Shown here in pieces: positions 1 through 9,070 of a stretch of 64,000 nucleotides of DNA. Under the pieces are notes generated by a model. The model was given only the letters and a program-made list of their open reading frames with translations. It was not told the origin of the DNA and did no database searches. The stretch comes from a virus: positions 82,311 through 146,310 of the IMG/VR virus record IMGVR_UViG_3300027741_000024; one strand, written 5' to 3'. Both the position numbers and the translations under genes were made by a program. Within the stretch, counting starts at the first letter, position 1. Each line of letters starts with the position of its first letter.

Positions 1-30
1 AGCACCATCAAGATTAAAGTTGTGGAATAA
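1..30 (+). CDS. C-terminal end of an upstream gene (partial)
   Basis: Frame 1 is open from the window edge and ends in VVE followed by TAA at 28-30. Only nine codons are visible, so the product cannot be named. In T4-like phages DNA polymerase or clamp genes often lie upstream of uvsX, but nothing here proves that. Confidence 0.35.
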   Translation, partial: STIKIKVVE

Positions 31-48
31 TAGAAAAACTGTTAGAAT
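20..48 (+). promoter_or_regulatory. sigma70-type promoter upstream of uvsX block
   Basis: TTGTGG (20-25), 17-base spacer, TAGAAT (43-48), located 33 bases before the first start codon. It matches the spacing of the better TTGACA/TATAAT promoters further along the window. The -35 is imperfect, so this is a moderate call. Confidence 0.45.
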
Positions 49-81
49 ACATGAAGAACTTTTAGTTTTTAGGAGAGAAAT

Positions 82-264
82 GTGATTACAAATTATGAGA
101 AGTCTGTGTCAATTTATGAAACGGGAGGTCAATATGCTGTTTATAAAGCAGTGGAAAAAGGACACCTATACGCAGATTCATGGCAAAAGTGTTTGCCGTG
201 TGAAGATAAAACACCACATGAAGTAAATATATGTTTGGTTTGCGGAACACAACAGGAGAAATGA
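82..264 (+). CDS. small CxxC...CxxC protein upstream of uvsX
   Basis: 60-residue protein starting at GTG 82; the ATG at 80 is followed at once by a stop, and AGGAG at 71-75 fits the GTG. The C-terminal half carries two CxxC pairs (CLPC and CLVC) about 13 residues apart, a likely zinc knuckle. It ends directly before uvsX and is probably co-transcribed with it. Family not recognised. Confidence 0.6.
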   Translation: MITNYEKSVSIYETGGQYAVYKAVEKGHLYADSWQKCLPCEDKTPHEVNICLVCGTQQEK

Positions 265-1326
265 ATGAGCGTTCTTGATAAGTTGAAAAAGAGTTCAACG
301 ATTAAAGAGACTTCCATACTTGCGAAGTCTCAATTCTTTACTGAGAAAGATATGATTCAAACTGATGTGCCTATTGTAAACGTGGCACTATCAGGCAATC
401 TAGATGGTGGTCTGACACCAGGTCTGACTATGTTTGCAGGTCCATCAAAACACTTTAAGACGGCATTTGCTTTGTTGATGGCATCTGCTTATATGAAGAA
501 GTATCCGGATGCGGTAGTTCTATTTTATGATTCTGAGTTTGGCACACCACAGAAATACTTTGAAACATTTAATATTGACACTGACCGTGTTCTACACACA
601 CCGATCACTGACGTTGAACAATTGAAACATGATATCATGGTGCAGTTACAACAGATTGAAAAAGGTAATAAAGTTATTATTATTCTTGATTCAATTGGTA
701 ATCTAGCATCAAAGAAAGAAGTTGATGATGCAACAGAAGGTAAGACTGTTGCAGATATGAGTCGTGCAAAGCAAATGAAGTCGTTGTTCCGTATGGTCAC
801 ACCACACTTGACTATCAAAGATATTCCAATGATTGTGGTAAATCACACATACAAAGAGATTGGTTTGTATCCTAAAGACATCGTTGGTGGTGGCACAGGT
901 TCTTACTACTCAGCAGATACAATTTGGATTCTTGGTCGTCAGCAAGAAAAAACCGGCACCGAAATCACAGGATATAACTTCATCATCAACGTTGAGAAAT
1001 CACGTTTTGTTCGTGAGAAGTCTAAGATACCTGTAACAGTTTCATTTGATGGGGGCATCAATAAGTATTCTGGTCTACTTGATATTGCACTTGAAGGTAA
1101 CTTTGTACAAAAACCATCTAATGGTTGGTATGCAAAGGTCAACCAAGATACAGGTGAGATTGGTGACAAGAAACGATTAGATGATACACAGAATGCTGAA
1201 TTCTGGAATGATATTCTTGCTAATGAGAAATTTAAAGAATATGTAAGGAAGAGATATGAGATCACGTATAGTAGCATTCTTGGACAAGATACAGTTTTGG
1301 AAAAAGAAGATGTCTCAGAAGTATGA
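265..1326 (+). CDS. uvsX: UvsX RecA-like recombinase
   Basis: 353 residues, about the length of T4 UvsX (391). It forms ATP-dependent filaments on ssDNA and drives strand exchange for recombination-dependent replication and repair. The Walker A motif is GPSKHFKT at residues 59-66, close to the phage form GPSKSFKS. A Walker B-like strand (VIIILDSIGNL) follows near residue 140. The start follows an AGGAG site inside the previous gene's end. The gene 41 helicase follows one small gene later, the usual T4-like cyanophage neighbourhood. Confidence 0.95.
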   Translation: MSVLDKLKKSSTIKETSILAKSQFFTEKDMIQTDVPIVNVALSGNLDGGLTPGLTMFAGPSKHFKTAFALLMASAYMKKYPDAVVLFYDSEFGTPQKYFETFNIDTDRVLHTPITDVEQLKHDIMVQLQQIEKGNKVIIILDSIGNLASKKEVDDATEGKTVADMSRAKQMKSLFRMVTPHLTIKDIPMIVVNHTYKEIGLYPKDIVGGGTGSYYSADTIWILGRQQEKTGTEITGYNFIINVEKSRFVREKSKIPVTVSFDGGINKYSGLLDIALEGNFVQKPSNGWYAKVNQDTGEIGDKKRLDDTQNAEFWNDILANEKFKEYVRKRYEITYSSILGQDTVLEKEDVSEV

Positions 1327-1627
1327 AGTAGATATTGATTATCAGTTTATACCATCTGATGATGAACAGATAACAGGCATCGGCATACTAAAAGGAAAGT
1401 ATGCCGGTGTTCTGTATCACTATGGTAAAGCAAAGGTAATAGAAGAAGGTGAGTTTGCCAGACTCTACTTTGATTATACCATTGAACATACACCCACTTT
1501 CAGCGTTCATGACTTGACAATTGATCAGGAATTTCATACAATGATAGGTGACATCTTAACAGAAATCTTAATGAAACAAACCAATGAAACGACTAGAGAC
1601 GACGATATTAAAGAATTTGATATTTAA
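1310..1627 (+). CDS. conserved small protein between uvsX and gene 41
   Basis: 105-residue acidic protein. The frame is open further upstream (ATG at 1256), but ATG 1310 is preferred because it limits overlap with uvsX to 17 bases, like other junctions here. It overlaps the helicase start by 44 bases and contains the helicase promoter. Similar short genes sit between uvsX and gene 41 in cyanomyoviruses. Function unknown. Confidence 0.7.
   Translation: MSQKYEVDIDYQFIPSDDEQITGIGILKGKYAGVLYHYGKAKVIEEGEFARLYFDYTIEHTPTFSVHDLTIDQEFHTMIGDILTEILMKQTNETTRDDDIKEFDI
1514..1542 (+). promoter_or_regulatory. sigma70-type promoter for helicase
   Basis: TTGACA (1514-1519), 17-base spacer, TACAAT (1537-1542). 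It lies inside the preceding gene, 41 bases before the gene 41 helicase start, and would give the helicase its own transcript. Confidence 0.6.
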
Positions 1628-2990
1628 TGAGGACTATGCTCGTAAGATTTTACCTTTCATAAAATCGGAATACTTTACCGACAATACCGAGAAAATACTT
1701 TTTGAAGAAGTCAATGAGTATATTAATCACTACAAGAATCTTCCAACCTATGAATCTTTGGTAATTAATTTTACAGAATCTAAAAAACTGACCGAACAAC
1801 AAGTTCGTGATTCAGTTGAAATGCTTCGTGAAATTAATGCAGAGAAAGAAGAGAAATCGGATAACGCATGGTTAATTGATAACACTGAAAAGTTCTGTCA
1901 AGATAAAGCAATCTATAATGCTATCATGAAGTCTGTACAAATTCTTGATAACAAATCCGAAAATGATAGTAAAGGTTCTATACCAAAGTTATTGAGTGAT
2001 GCACTTGGTGTATCATTTGATTCATCCGTTGGTCACGATTATGTTGAAGATGCGGATAATCGGTTTGACTTTTATCATAAACACGAAACAAAGATTCCAT
2101 TTGACCTAGACATCTTCAACAAGATTACCAAAGGTGGTTTGCCACAGAAAACGTTGAACATTGCTTTGGCCGGCACAGGCGTTGGTAAATCTTTGTTCAT
2201 GTGTCACGTTGCAGGTTCTTGTTTGTCTCAAGGTCTAAACGTATTGTACATCACGATGGAAATGGCTGAAGAACGAATCGCTGAACGTATCGATGCCAAT
2301 TTATTGAACATCGATATTGCAGACTTGAATTCTATCAGCAAACAAGATTATGACCGTAAGTTTTCTGCATTGAAAGTAAAGACACAAGGCAAGTTAATCA
2401 TCAAAGAATATCCAACTGCTGCAGCATCTGCACTGCACTTCCGTTCTTTGTTAAATGAATTGCAACTAAAAAAGAGTTTCAAACCTGATATCATTTTTAT
2501 TGATTATCTTAACATTTGTGCAAGTGCTAGAATCAAGGCTGGTGCGAATGTCAATAGTTATTCTTATATTAAGGCTATTGCGGAAGAACTCAGGGGTCTT
2601 GCGGTTGAGTTTTCGGTACCCATAGTATCTGCCACACAGACAACACGTTCCGGCTTCACCTCCAGTGATCCAGGTCTTGAGGATACTAGTGAATCCTTTG
2701 GTCTACCTGCAACTGCTGACTTTATGTTCGCTTTGATAAGTACCGAAGAGTTGCAACAATTGAATCAAATTATGGTCAAACAATTAAAGAACCGATATAA
2801 TGACCCGAATACATTCAAACGATTCATGGTGGGTATTGACAGATCAAAGATGAAACTGTATGATGTTGAACAGTCAGCACAAGAAGATTTGATTGATGCT
2901 GGTCAAGTTGATGATAAACCATTGAATTCGTTTGGTGATCGTGAAAGACTTAGTGGTATGAAAAATAAGTTTGGAGGATTTAAAGTATGA
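1584..2990 (+). CDS. 41: replicative DNA helicase, T4 gp41/DnaB family
   Basis: 468 residues, the size of T4 gp41 (475). It unwinds DNA ahead of the replisome as a hexamer and works with the gp61 primase encoded at 25542. The Walker A motif is AGTGVGKS at about 196-203, followed by the DnaB-type segment VLYITMEMAEERIAERI and the Walker B strand IIFIDYLN. A SATQTTR segment matches the H3 sensor of this family. The ATG lies inside the previous gene, and the end overlaps the next gene by four bases. Confidence 0.95.
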   Translation: MKRLETTILKNLIFNEDYARKILPFIKSEYFTDNTEKILFEEVNEYINHYKNLPTYESLVINFTESKKLTEQQVRDSVEMLREINAEKEEKSDNAWLIDNTEKFCQDKAIYNAIMKSVQILDNKSENDSKGSIPKLLSDALGVSFDSSVGHDYVEDADNRFDFYHKHETKIPFDLDIFNKITKGGLPQKTLNIALAGTGVGKSLFMCHVAGSCLSQGLNVLYITMEMAEERIAERIDANLLNIDIADLNSISKQDYDRKFSALKVKTQGKLIIKEYPTAAASALHFRSLLNELQLKKSFKPDIIFIDYLNICASARIKAGANVNSYSYIKAIAEELRGLAVEFSVPIVSATQTTRSGFTSSDPGLEDTSESFGLPATADFMFALISTEELQQLNQIMVKQLKNRYNDPNTFKRFMVGIDRSKMKLYDVEQSAQEDLIDAGQVDDKPLNSFGDRERLSGMKNKFGGFKV

Positions 2991-3550
2991 GTTACGTGAA
3001 ATATTATGATAATGTTTTGCCTAAGACATTTTGTGATTCTGTTATAAAGAAGTTTGAGAATCATCCAAAACAACACAGAGAAACCTTTTTAGAAGGGCAT
3101 CGTTCATTCACCGAATTAAATTTGAATGAGAACATTGTAAGTTGGAAATCTGAAATAGACTATCTAGTAAGCACGATGCAAACCTATATGGATGTGTATA
3201 AGAAGGATGTCGGTGTTGATTTGATGGCATGGCCAGAAAACTTTGGATTTGAACAATTAAGGATGAAACGATATCTACCAAACGATCAAGATGAGTTTAA
3301 GTTTCATGTAGATGTACAAGACTATGCCTCAGCACGTAGATTTTTGGTATTTTTTTGGTATCTGAATGATGTGGAAGAAGGTGGACAGACAGCATTTCAA
3401 CTCAACAGAAATCAACCGGTTAAAGTTAAAGTACAACCTAGAACAGGTCGCTTGCTAATGTTTCCACCATTGTGGACACACCCACATGTGGCATTCAAAC
3501 CAGTAGATGTACCAAAGTATATTGTTGGTGGTTACTTACATTACGTTTAA
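2987..3550 (+). CDS. 2OG-Fe(II) oxygenase, prolyl 4-hydroxylase type
   Basis: 187 residues. Iron ligands are visible as H107-V-D109 and the distal H165 (THPHV). K177 is in the 2-oxoglutarate-binding position. The FWYLNDVEEGGQTAF segment is the typical jelly-roll core of phage P4H-like proteins, common in T4-like marine and freshwater phages. The substrate cannot be told from sequence. ATGA overlap with the helicase. A second, distinct 2OG oxygenase lies at 36397. Confidence 0.85.
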   Translation: MSYVKYYDNVLPKTFCDSVIKKFENHPKQHRETFLEGHRSFTELNLNENIVSWKSEIDYLVSTMQTYMDVYKKDVGVDLMAWPENFGFEQLRMKRYLPNDQDEFKFHVDVQDYASARRFLVFFWYLNDVEEGGQTAFQLNRNQPVKVKVQPRTGRLLMFPPLWTHPHVAFKPVDVPKYIVGGYLHYV

Positions 3551-3555
3551 AAATT

Positions 3556-4671
3556 ATGAATCTAACTAGAGATCAAGCAGTATATTGTGCTAACATCTAT
3601 TCAAAATACTTTGATAAATTTCAGAGAATTGATGATTATATTCGTGATCAAAAACTAAATTCTTTATCTGAAAGACCTCCTACTTTGTTTGGTATGGGAC
3701 CAGAAGAAGATTTATTTTCAGACTTTGATATACACCCACAAGATATGGAGTTTGAACTTGTAGAACTACCACAAAATAATTGGGACATTTATTTGAACAT
3801 GATTTCTTCACATTCAAATATGACTAGTATTCCTGGTAGATGTTTTCGTTTGGCAGTACAAGAAAAGAATACAAAGAAGTGGGTTGGTTTCATTCGTTTG
3901 GGTTCTCCTGTTATTAACATGAAACCAAGAAATGAAATGTTGGGTGGTGTATTTTCTCAAACACCCGAATCTGCAAAGTCATTTAATCACACATCGATTA
4001 TGGGTTTTGTGATTGTACCTTCACAACCCTTTGGTTTTAATTACCTTGGTGGTAAACTACTTGCTGCAATCTGTTGTTCACATTGGGTCAAAGAAAAGTT
4101 AGATGCAAAGTATGACATGAATACCTGTTTGTTTGAAACGACAAGTCTTTATGGCAGTTCAAAGTCATCATCACAATATGATGGCATGAAACCATATTTA
4201 AGATTCAAAGGTTTGACTGACAGCAATTTCTTACCAATGATGCACGGTAAACCTTATGATGATTTAAAGAACTATGTTGAGAATGCGATTGGTGAATTCG
4301 TACCTGCTGATGCATCATCACGTAAACTGAAAGTCTCAAACGCAATCATTTCAATGACTAAAGTGGCATTGAAAGGTTCACCAGAAGGTGAGAAGTTTGC
4401 ACAGACTGTGGAGAATGCCTTGTCATTGACAGAAAAGAAACGATACTATGCCTCAAATTATGGTTACAGTAACTTTACAGATGTGGTCATGGGTAAAACG
4501 GACAAATTGATTCCAGACAAGGAGAACTATGATAAGTTTCATCTGGAGACGATCATAGACTGGTGGAAGAAGAAATCAACGACCAGATATGATACACTCA
4601 AGTCTGAGAATAGGCTACGCTCCGAGATAGAAGTATGGACAGGCGAAAAAGAACTTGACATTATCAGGTAA
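3556..4671 (+). CDS. conserved protein, DUF4338/DruA-like pattern
   Basis: 371 residues from ATG 3556; the frame is open upstream over the previous gene, but that would give a long overlap. The middle (roughly residues 110-240) reads as RLAVQEK..KWVGFIRLGS, then a strand ending FVIVP, a helix LLAAICCSHWVKEKL and LFETTSLYG. That order resembles DUF4338 (the DruA component of Druantia and phage homologues). Resemblance is by eye only. It ends just before a late promoter. Confidence 0.5.
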   Translation: MNLTRDQAVYCANIYSKYFDKFQRIDDYIRDQKLNSLSERPPTLFGMGPEEDLFSDFDIHPQDMEFELVELPQNNWDIYLNMISSHSNMTSIPGRCFRLAVQEKNTKKWVGFIRLGSPVINMKPRNEMLGGVFSQTPESAKSFNHTSIMGFVIVPSQPFGFNYLGGKLLAAICCSHWVKEKLDAKYDMNTCLFETTSLYGSSKSSSQYDGMKPYLRFKGLTDSNFLPMMHGKPYDDLKNYVENAIGEFVPADASSRKLKVSNAIISMTKVALKGSPEGEKFAQTVENALSLTEKKRYYASNYGYSNFTDVVMGKTDKLIPDKENYDKFHLETIIDWWKKKSTTRYDTLKSENRLRSEIEVWTGEKELDIIR

Positions 4672-4680
4672 TCCTGTTAG

Positions 4681-4688
4681 TATAAATA
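4681..4688 (+). promoter_or_regulatory. T4-type late promoter
   Basis: Exact TATAAATA at 4681-4688, the T4 late consensus read by gp55-loaded RNA polymerase. It lies 26 bases before ATG 4714 with GGAG at 4704-4707. Confidence 0.75.
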
Positions 4689-4713
4689 CTTCATCAATCA
4701 TATGGAGTATTAA

Positions 4714-5835
4714 ATGGCAAAATCTTATTCAGCTGCAGAATTAACAAAGATGCAAGAACTCGGTTCTGCGTGGGTTTTTCGTAGAGTATTGAATGATAAT
4801 CAAATATACAACACTCCAGACGATATTGTAAAAGATAAAAAGTATAGTGAGTTGGTGAAAATTTATCCAGCAATAAATGCTGAATGGTTGAAAGCATTTC
4901 ATGCCCAACAAAAAACTATGTTTAAAGAATTCGCATCATCTAAGTTTACAGAGTTCACAAGAGATGGTGGATTTATGGATTACATTACAGAACTTGTTCG
5001 CACAAAATTTAAAATTTCTAAAAAAGATTCTTGGGATCCCGCTGATATTTGGTGTGTTCAGAATGAACAAAAAGTTATTGCGGATATTAAAAAGATAATT
5101 GAAGATGGTAAAGCATCCAGTCTTTTAGAGTTAAATGCTCTTATGAGAACAATGTATAAAGAAAGAAGGCTTGTTGGTGTTTCTCTAAAATTAATTTCTG
5201 GTAAAGAAGCAAAGTATGAAGAAGTTAATATAAATGAGGCTGATTTTCCTGATAAGAAAAATTATAATTTCAACATATCATCAATGAAGTGCCCTTTAAA
5301 TTTAAAAAATGGAACACAATTTGCAACGCAAGATACTAGAATTATTGTGGAAGGTGATGGCGTAAAATATGATTTTCAAATTAAAGCAAATAGCACATCT
5401 GGTTATAATAACTTAAAATTTGAACCAACTTCATCAGCAGGTACTAAAGCGAGATTAGGTAAAACACCACTTGACTTGTTAGCAAAACTACTGAAAGATT
5501 ATAAACTGCCATTTAAAAATAGTCATAAAGAATATCCAATGACTGGCGCAGAGTTCAATGATAAAACTTCTTTACAATATGCCAAGAATGTATACAATTC
5601 AATTGTTGCGGCAAAAGTTGATACTGGTGTGAAAAATGAAGAAGAGTTTATTGCAAATATGCAAAAAGTATTTACACTTGAACCACATACAGCGAATTCT
5701 AAATTAATGCAGTTAAACTTTTTATACAATATTTGTGAAATGGAAAAAGAAGAAAGAGATAATCTATTAACTGATATGTGCTTTCTTGCTCAGAAAAAAG
5801 GCCGCCAATTTGGTCCATTTGGAAAATTATACTAA
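4714..5835 (+). CDS. late conserved protein, possible PD-(D/E)XK nuclease fold
   Basis: 373 residues, first gene after an exact late promoter. Around residues 107-155 it carries WDPADIW and later GVSLKLI. A D in a PADIW strand followed by an S-L-K strand is the arrangement seen in several PD-(D/E)XK-like phage proteins, so a nuclease fold is possible. The call is by motif only. The late promoter argues for a virion or late-stage role. Confidence 0.6.
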   Translation: MAKSYSAAELTKMQELGSAWVFRRVLNDNQIYNTPDDIVKDKKYSELVKIYPAINAEWLKAFHAQQKTMFKEFASSKFTEFTRDGGFMDYITELVRTKFKISKKDSWDPADIWCVQNEQKVIADIKKIIEDGKASSLLELNALMRTMYKERRLVGVSLKLISGKEAKYEEVNINEADFPDKKNYNFNISSMKCPLNLKNGTQFATQDTRIIVEGDGVKYDFQIKANSTSGYNNLKFEPTSSAGTKARLGKTPLDLLAKLLKDYKLPFKNSHKEYPMTGAEFNDKTSLQYAKNVYNSIVAAKVDTGVKNEEEFIANMQKVFTLEPHTANSKLMQLNFLYNICEMEKEERDNLLTDMCFLAQKKGRQFGPFGKLY

Positions 5836-5836
5836 A

Positions 5837-7066
5837 ATGAAATTCAGAGAATATTTAACCGAAGCAAAAAAAGAAGGTAAGAACGTTCACCTAGAACATC
5901 TTGAAGATAATGTATTGAACAATGGTGTGTCTGGTGCAAGAGAAGCAATCAACTTTCTGCGTTCACTTCGCAATATGTTAGCAGGTCATTCCGATGTTAA
6001 AGTAAACGTGACAACAAAATGGGATGGTGCACCTGCAATATTTTGTGGCATTAATCCAGAAAACGGTAAGTTCTTTGTTGGTACAAAATCTGTGTTCAAC
6101 AAGAATGCCAAACTAAACTATACTGACGCAGACATTGATGAGAATCATCCATCAGAAGGACTGAATGATAAACTGAAGATTGCACTTGCATACTTACCAA
6201 AGTTAGGTATCAAGGGTATTCTGCAAGGTGATATGATGTTCACCAAAGATGATTTAAAACACGAAACGATTGATGGTGAAGAGTATTTAATATTTCAACC
6301 GAATACAATTGTGTATGCAGTACCAGCAAATACTAAACTGGCTAAGATGATGCAAGCCGCACAACTTGGTGTGGTATTTCATACATCATATGTTGGTAAA
6401 AATATTGAGAACATGAAAGCATCATTCAATATCGATATTGGTCATTTACAAACAACTAAAGATGTTTGGTTCCGTGATGCATCATTCACTGACGCATCTG
6501 GTTCTGCCACATTCACAGAAAAAGAAACTGCTGACCTCACATCAATTCTTTCACAAGCAGGAAGATTGTTCACTACAATACCTGCACTCATACTTAATAA
6601 GATTGCATCATCCGAAACTTATCTGATGCAAATTAAAACGTACAACAATACCAAAGTGCGTGAGGGTCAAGAGATTCGTGATACTAGGGCACATGTAACC
6701 GGTTTGATGAAGTGGGTAGAAGATAAACTGAACAAAGAAATCTCTGCTGCAAAGAAAGCAGATACGAAAGAGAAACGCATCAAAGAGAAAACAGAAGTCA
6801 TGCGATTCTATCGTACCAATGCTGCACAACTAAAAAACATATTTGATTTGATGAATATGATCATTGAGGCAAAACTTATGATCATTCGTAAGTTGGAAAC
6901 TATTCGTTCAATCGGCACATTTGTTCGTACTGATGATGGATTCAGAATCACAGCACCAGAAGGATTTGTAGCAGTAGATAAACTAAAAGGTAATGCATTG
7001 AAATTAGTTGATCGTTTAGAGTTCAGTCATCAGAATTTTAGTGCTGCTAAAAATTGGAGTAAATGA
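5837..7066 (+). CDS. nucleotidyltransferase-like protein with KxDG motif (DUF6267-like)
   Basis: 409 residues from ATG 5837, two bases after the preceding stop; longer frames start inside the previous gene. K61-W-D-G64 followed by APAIF matches motif I of the covalent nucleotidyltransferases (ATP-dependent DNA/RNA ligases, capping enzymes). A GILQGDMMF segment near 127-135 resembles the acidic motif III. Closest recollection is the phage family DUF6267. The N-terminus MKFREYLTEA resembles the T4 capsid-targeting peptide with an L-x-E cleavage site. Ligase activity is not shown. Confidence 0.6.
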   Translation: MKFREYLTEAKKEGKNVHLEHLEDNVLNNGVSGAREAINFLRSLRNMLAGHSDVKVNVTTKWDGAPAIFCGINPENGKFFVGTKSVFNKNAKLNYTDADIDENHPSEGLNDKLKIALAYLPKLGIKGILQGDMMFTKDDLKHETIDGEEYLIFQPNTIVYAVPANTKLAKMMQAAQLGVVFHTSYVGKNIENMKASFNIDIGHLQTTKDVWFRDASFTDASGSATFTEKETADLTSILSQAGRLFTTIPALILNKIASSETYLMQIKTYNNTKVREGQEIRDTRAHVTGLMKWVEDKLNKEISAAKKADTKEKRIKEKTEVMRFYRTNAAQLKNIFDLMNMIIEAKLMIIRKLETIRSIGTFVRTDDGFRITAPEGFVAVDKLKGNALKLVDRLEFSHQNFSAAKNWSK

Positions 7067-7338
7067 TGGAATACGATATCAATAAGATTATGGCAGAATA
7101 TGGAGATAAAGATTTTGGTTTCTCCACAGTTGACGAAGTTGAATATGAAGCAGTTATTGCAGAAAAAAATGATACAGTCCAAGAATACAAAGATCGTTTA
7201 ACTGAAGTAGAAAAAATTATCATGCCATTTTTGACCAATTTGCTCAAGTCAAAAGATCAACCATACATTCATTGGCCTAATCGTGGTCCAATCATTGAGA
7301 AACAAATACAGAAGATATTGACGTTGACGAGGAATTAG
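7063..7338 (+). CDS. conserved small protein of T4-like phages
   Basis: 91 residues; ATGA overlap with the preceding gene (ATG at 7066 is an equal alternative). The C-terminal pattern PFLTNLLK...YIHWPNRGPII...ILTLTR is one I associate with short conserved T4-like phage genes. Function unknown. Confidence 0.7.
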   Translation: MMEYDINKIMAEYGDKDFGFSTVDEVEYEAVIAEKNDTVQEYKDRLTEVEKIIMPFLTNLLKSKDQPYIHWPNRGPIIEKQIQKILTLTRN

Positions 7339-7496
7339 TGAAATCGTTCAAAGAATATATTAAAGATTTAAAAGGTACACAAGAGTTTGTATCTAAGGCT
7401 GGTGCTGGTGAATGGGGTAGACCAGAAACGGTACAAAAATATGTAAAAGACACACCAGGACAAACTATAGAACTATATAAGAAATACACTAATTAA
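7338..7496 (+). CDS. small protein, GTG start, capsid-targeting-like N-terminus
   Basis: 52 residues from GTG 7338, overlapping the last base of the previous stop. It begins MKSFKEYIKD, matching the start of the gene at 5837 and the T4 internal-protein leader. The rest contains GAGEWGRPETVQKYVKDTPG. Function unknown. Confidence 0.6.
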   Translation: MKSFKEYIKDLKGTQEFVSKAGAGEWGRPETVQKYVKDTPGQTIELYKKYTN

Positions 7497-7515
7497 TTTT
7501 TTACGTGAGGATATT

Positions 7516-8358
7516 ATGAAAGATTTGATCATTGGCTGCGCCACGAATTATAATTGGTCCAAATTAAAGTATTGGGTCAACTCTATCAATCAATCAGGCT
7601 TTGAAGGTGATAAATGCCTGATTCTTATGAATTGTGATAAAGAAACCGTAGATAAGATTTCTGATGCGGGTTTTGCTATCATAGCATTCAATCAAGATTC
7701 AAATGGTAATCTAACATACAACTCTAACATGATGGTGCATGTTGAGAGGTTCTTCCACATCTACAATGTTCTAAAAAATAATCTATATCGATATGTAATT
7801 ACCACTGATGTTAAAGATGTGATATTTCAAAAGAACCCATCTGAATGGTTAGAAAATAATTTATCAAAAGATGAAGATTTAGTATTTTCATCTGAGAGTA
7901 TGAAATATAAAGATGAGCCGTGGGGTAATCAAAATCTTATGGAAACATTTGGATCACAAATATATGAAGAGTTTAAGAATAATACTATCTTCAATGTAGG
8001 TGTTCTTGCTGGTCGTGGTTACGCCATGAAAGATTTGATGATGAATATCTTTACATCATGCGTTGGTCGTCCAATCAAAATTTGTGATCAGTCAACATTC
8101 AATTTCTTGATTTCACAACATCCATATCTAAAAACTTCCATGTATACCAAATCAGAAGATGGTTGGGCATGTCAGTTGGGCACAACTGCCGATCCAAGTA
8201 AGATAGATGAATTCCGTCCATTCTTACTTGAACCATCACCGAAATTAGATGGTGATAAGGTTGTAACTTCAGAAGGAATAGAGTATACTATAGTACATCA
8301 ATATGATCGTGTCCCAGAGTGGAAGAAAGTAATCGAGGAGAAATATAATGGTTTATGA
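7516..8358 (+). CDS. glycosyltransferase-like protein
   Basis: 280 residues with AGGA before the ATG. VITTDVKDVIF near residue 95 supplies a DxxD-like metal/nucleotide-sugar site, and later FNVGVLAG and CDQSTFNFL resemble the acceptor half of retaining transferases of the GT-A fold. It opens an eight-gene sugar operon in which most genes overlap. Donor and acceptor unknown. Confidence 0.6.
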   Translation: MKDLIIGCATNYNWSKLKYWVNSINQSGFEGDKCLILMNCDKETVDKISDAGFAIIAFNQDSNGNLTYNSNMMVHVERFFHIYNVLKNNLYRYVITTDVKDVIFQKNPSEWLENNLSKDEDLVFSSESMKYKDEPWGNQNLMETFGSQIYEEFKNNTIFNVGVLAGRGYAMKDLMMNIFTSCVGRPIKICDQSTFNFLISQHPYLKTSMYTKSEDGWACQLGTTADPSKIDEFRPFLLEPSPKLDGDKVVTSEGIEYTIVHQYDRVPEWKKVIEEKYNGL

Positions 8359-9070
8359 AAAAATGTATATTAATAGTGATAATGAAACATCACCTCAATC
8401 TAATCTAAAAGAAATATTCTGGAATTTGGACAAAGGTTGTACTAAATGGTCGGGTTACTTTGATGTGTATGAGAGACATCTGAGTAAATTCGTTGGTAAA
8501 TCACCACGAATTTTGGAAATTGGTGTTCTTGGTGGTGGATCAATTGAGATGTGGTTAAAATACTTTGGTGAAGGCACAGAAGTTGTTGGTGTTGACATTA
8601 ACGAAGAATGTAAAAATTATGTGTATGATGGTAAAGTAGAAATTGTAATGGGTGATCAAGGTGATCCACAATTTTGGGATCAATACCTATCAGACAAAAA
8701 AGGATTTGATATCGTCATTGATGATGGTTCGCATGTGATGCAACATCAAATTACTACACTCAATAGTGTATTTCCACATGTAAGACCTGGTGGTGTTTAT
8801 ATTTGTGAAGATACACATACAAGTTACTGGCCACAACCATGGGGTGGTTCATTCCGTGGCGCTGGCACGTTCTTGGAACATGCCAAACGCACGACAGACA
8901 TTTTAAATCAACAACACTTTCAGGGTGAACCAATAATGCCTGAAGTTTTATCAAAATATTCAGGTCTATACTCTGTAGCATTCTATAATAGTATGGTTGT
9001 ATATGAAAGAGAATCATTAAAAACATTTGGTATTGTAGATAACAAAGCAAATGTAGGACGTGATCTATGA
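8348..9070 (+). CDS. SAM-dependent methyltransferase (CmcI/MycE-like)
   Basis: 240 residues. Class I motif ILEIGVLGGGS (about 56-66), the acidic strand VVGVDIN, and FDIVIDDGSH followed by PGGVYICEDTHTSYW are typical of the cephalosporin-hydroxylase/macrolide-sugar O-methyltransferase group. The DDGSH and EDTHT segments normally bind metal and the sugar hydroxyl. This suggests O-methylation of a sugar made by the same operon. Overlaps the previous gene by 11 bases. Confidence 0.8.
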   Translation: MVYEKMYINSDNETSPQSNLKEIFWNLDKGCTKWSGYFDVYERHLSKFVGKSPRILEIGVLGGGSIEMWLKYFGEGTEVVGVDINEECKNYVYDGKVEIVMGDQGDPQFWDQYLSDKKGFDIVIDDGSHVMQHQITTLNSVFPHVRPGGVYICEDTHTSYWPQPWGGSFRGAGTFLEHAKRTTDILNQQHFQGEPIMPEVLSKYSGLYSVAFYNSMVVYERESLKTFGIVDNKANVGRDL

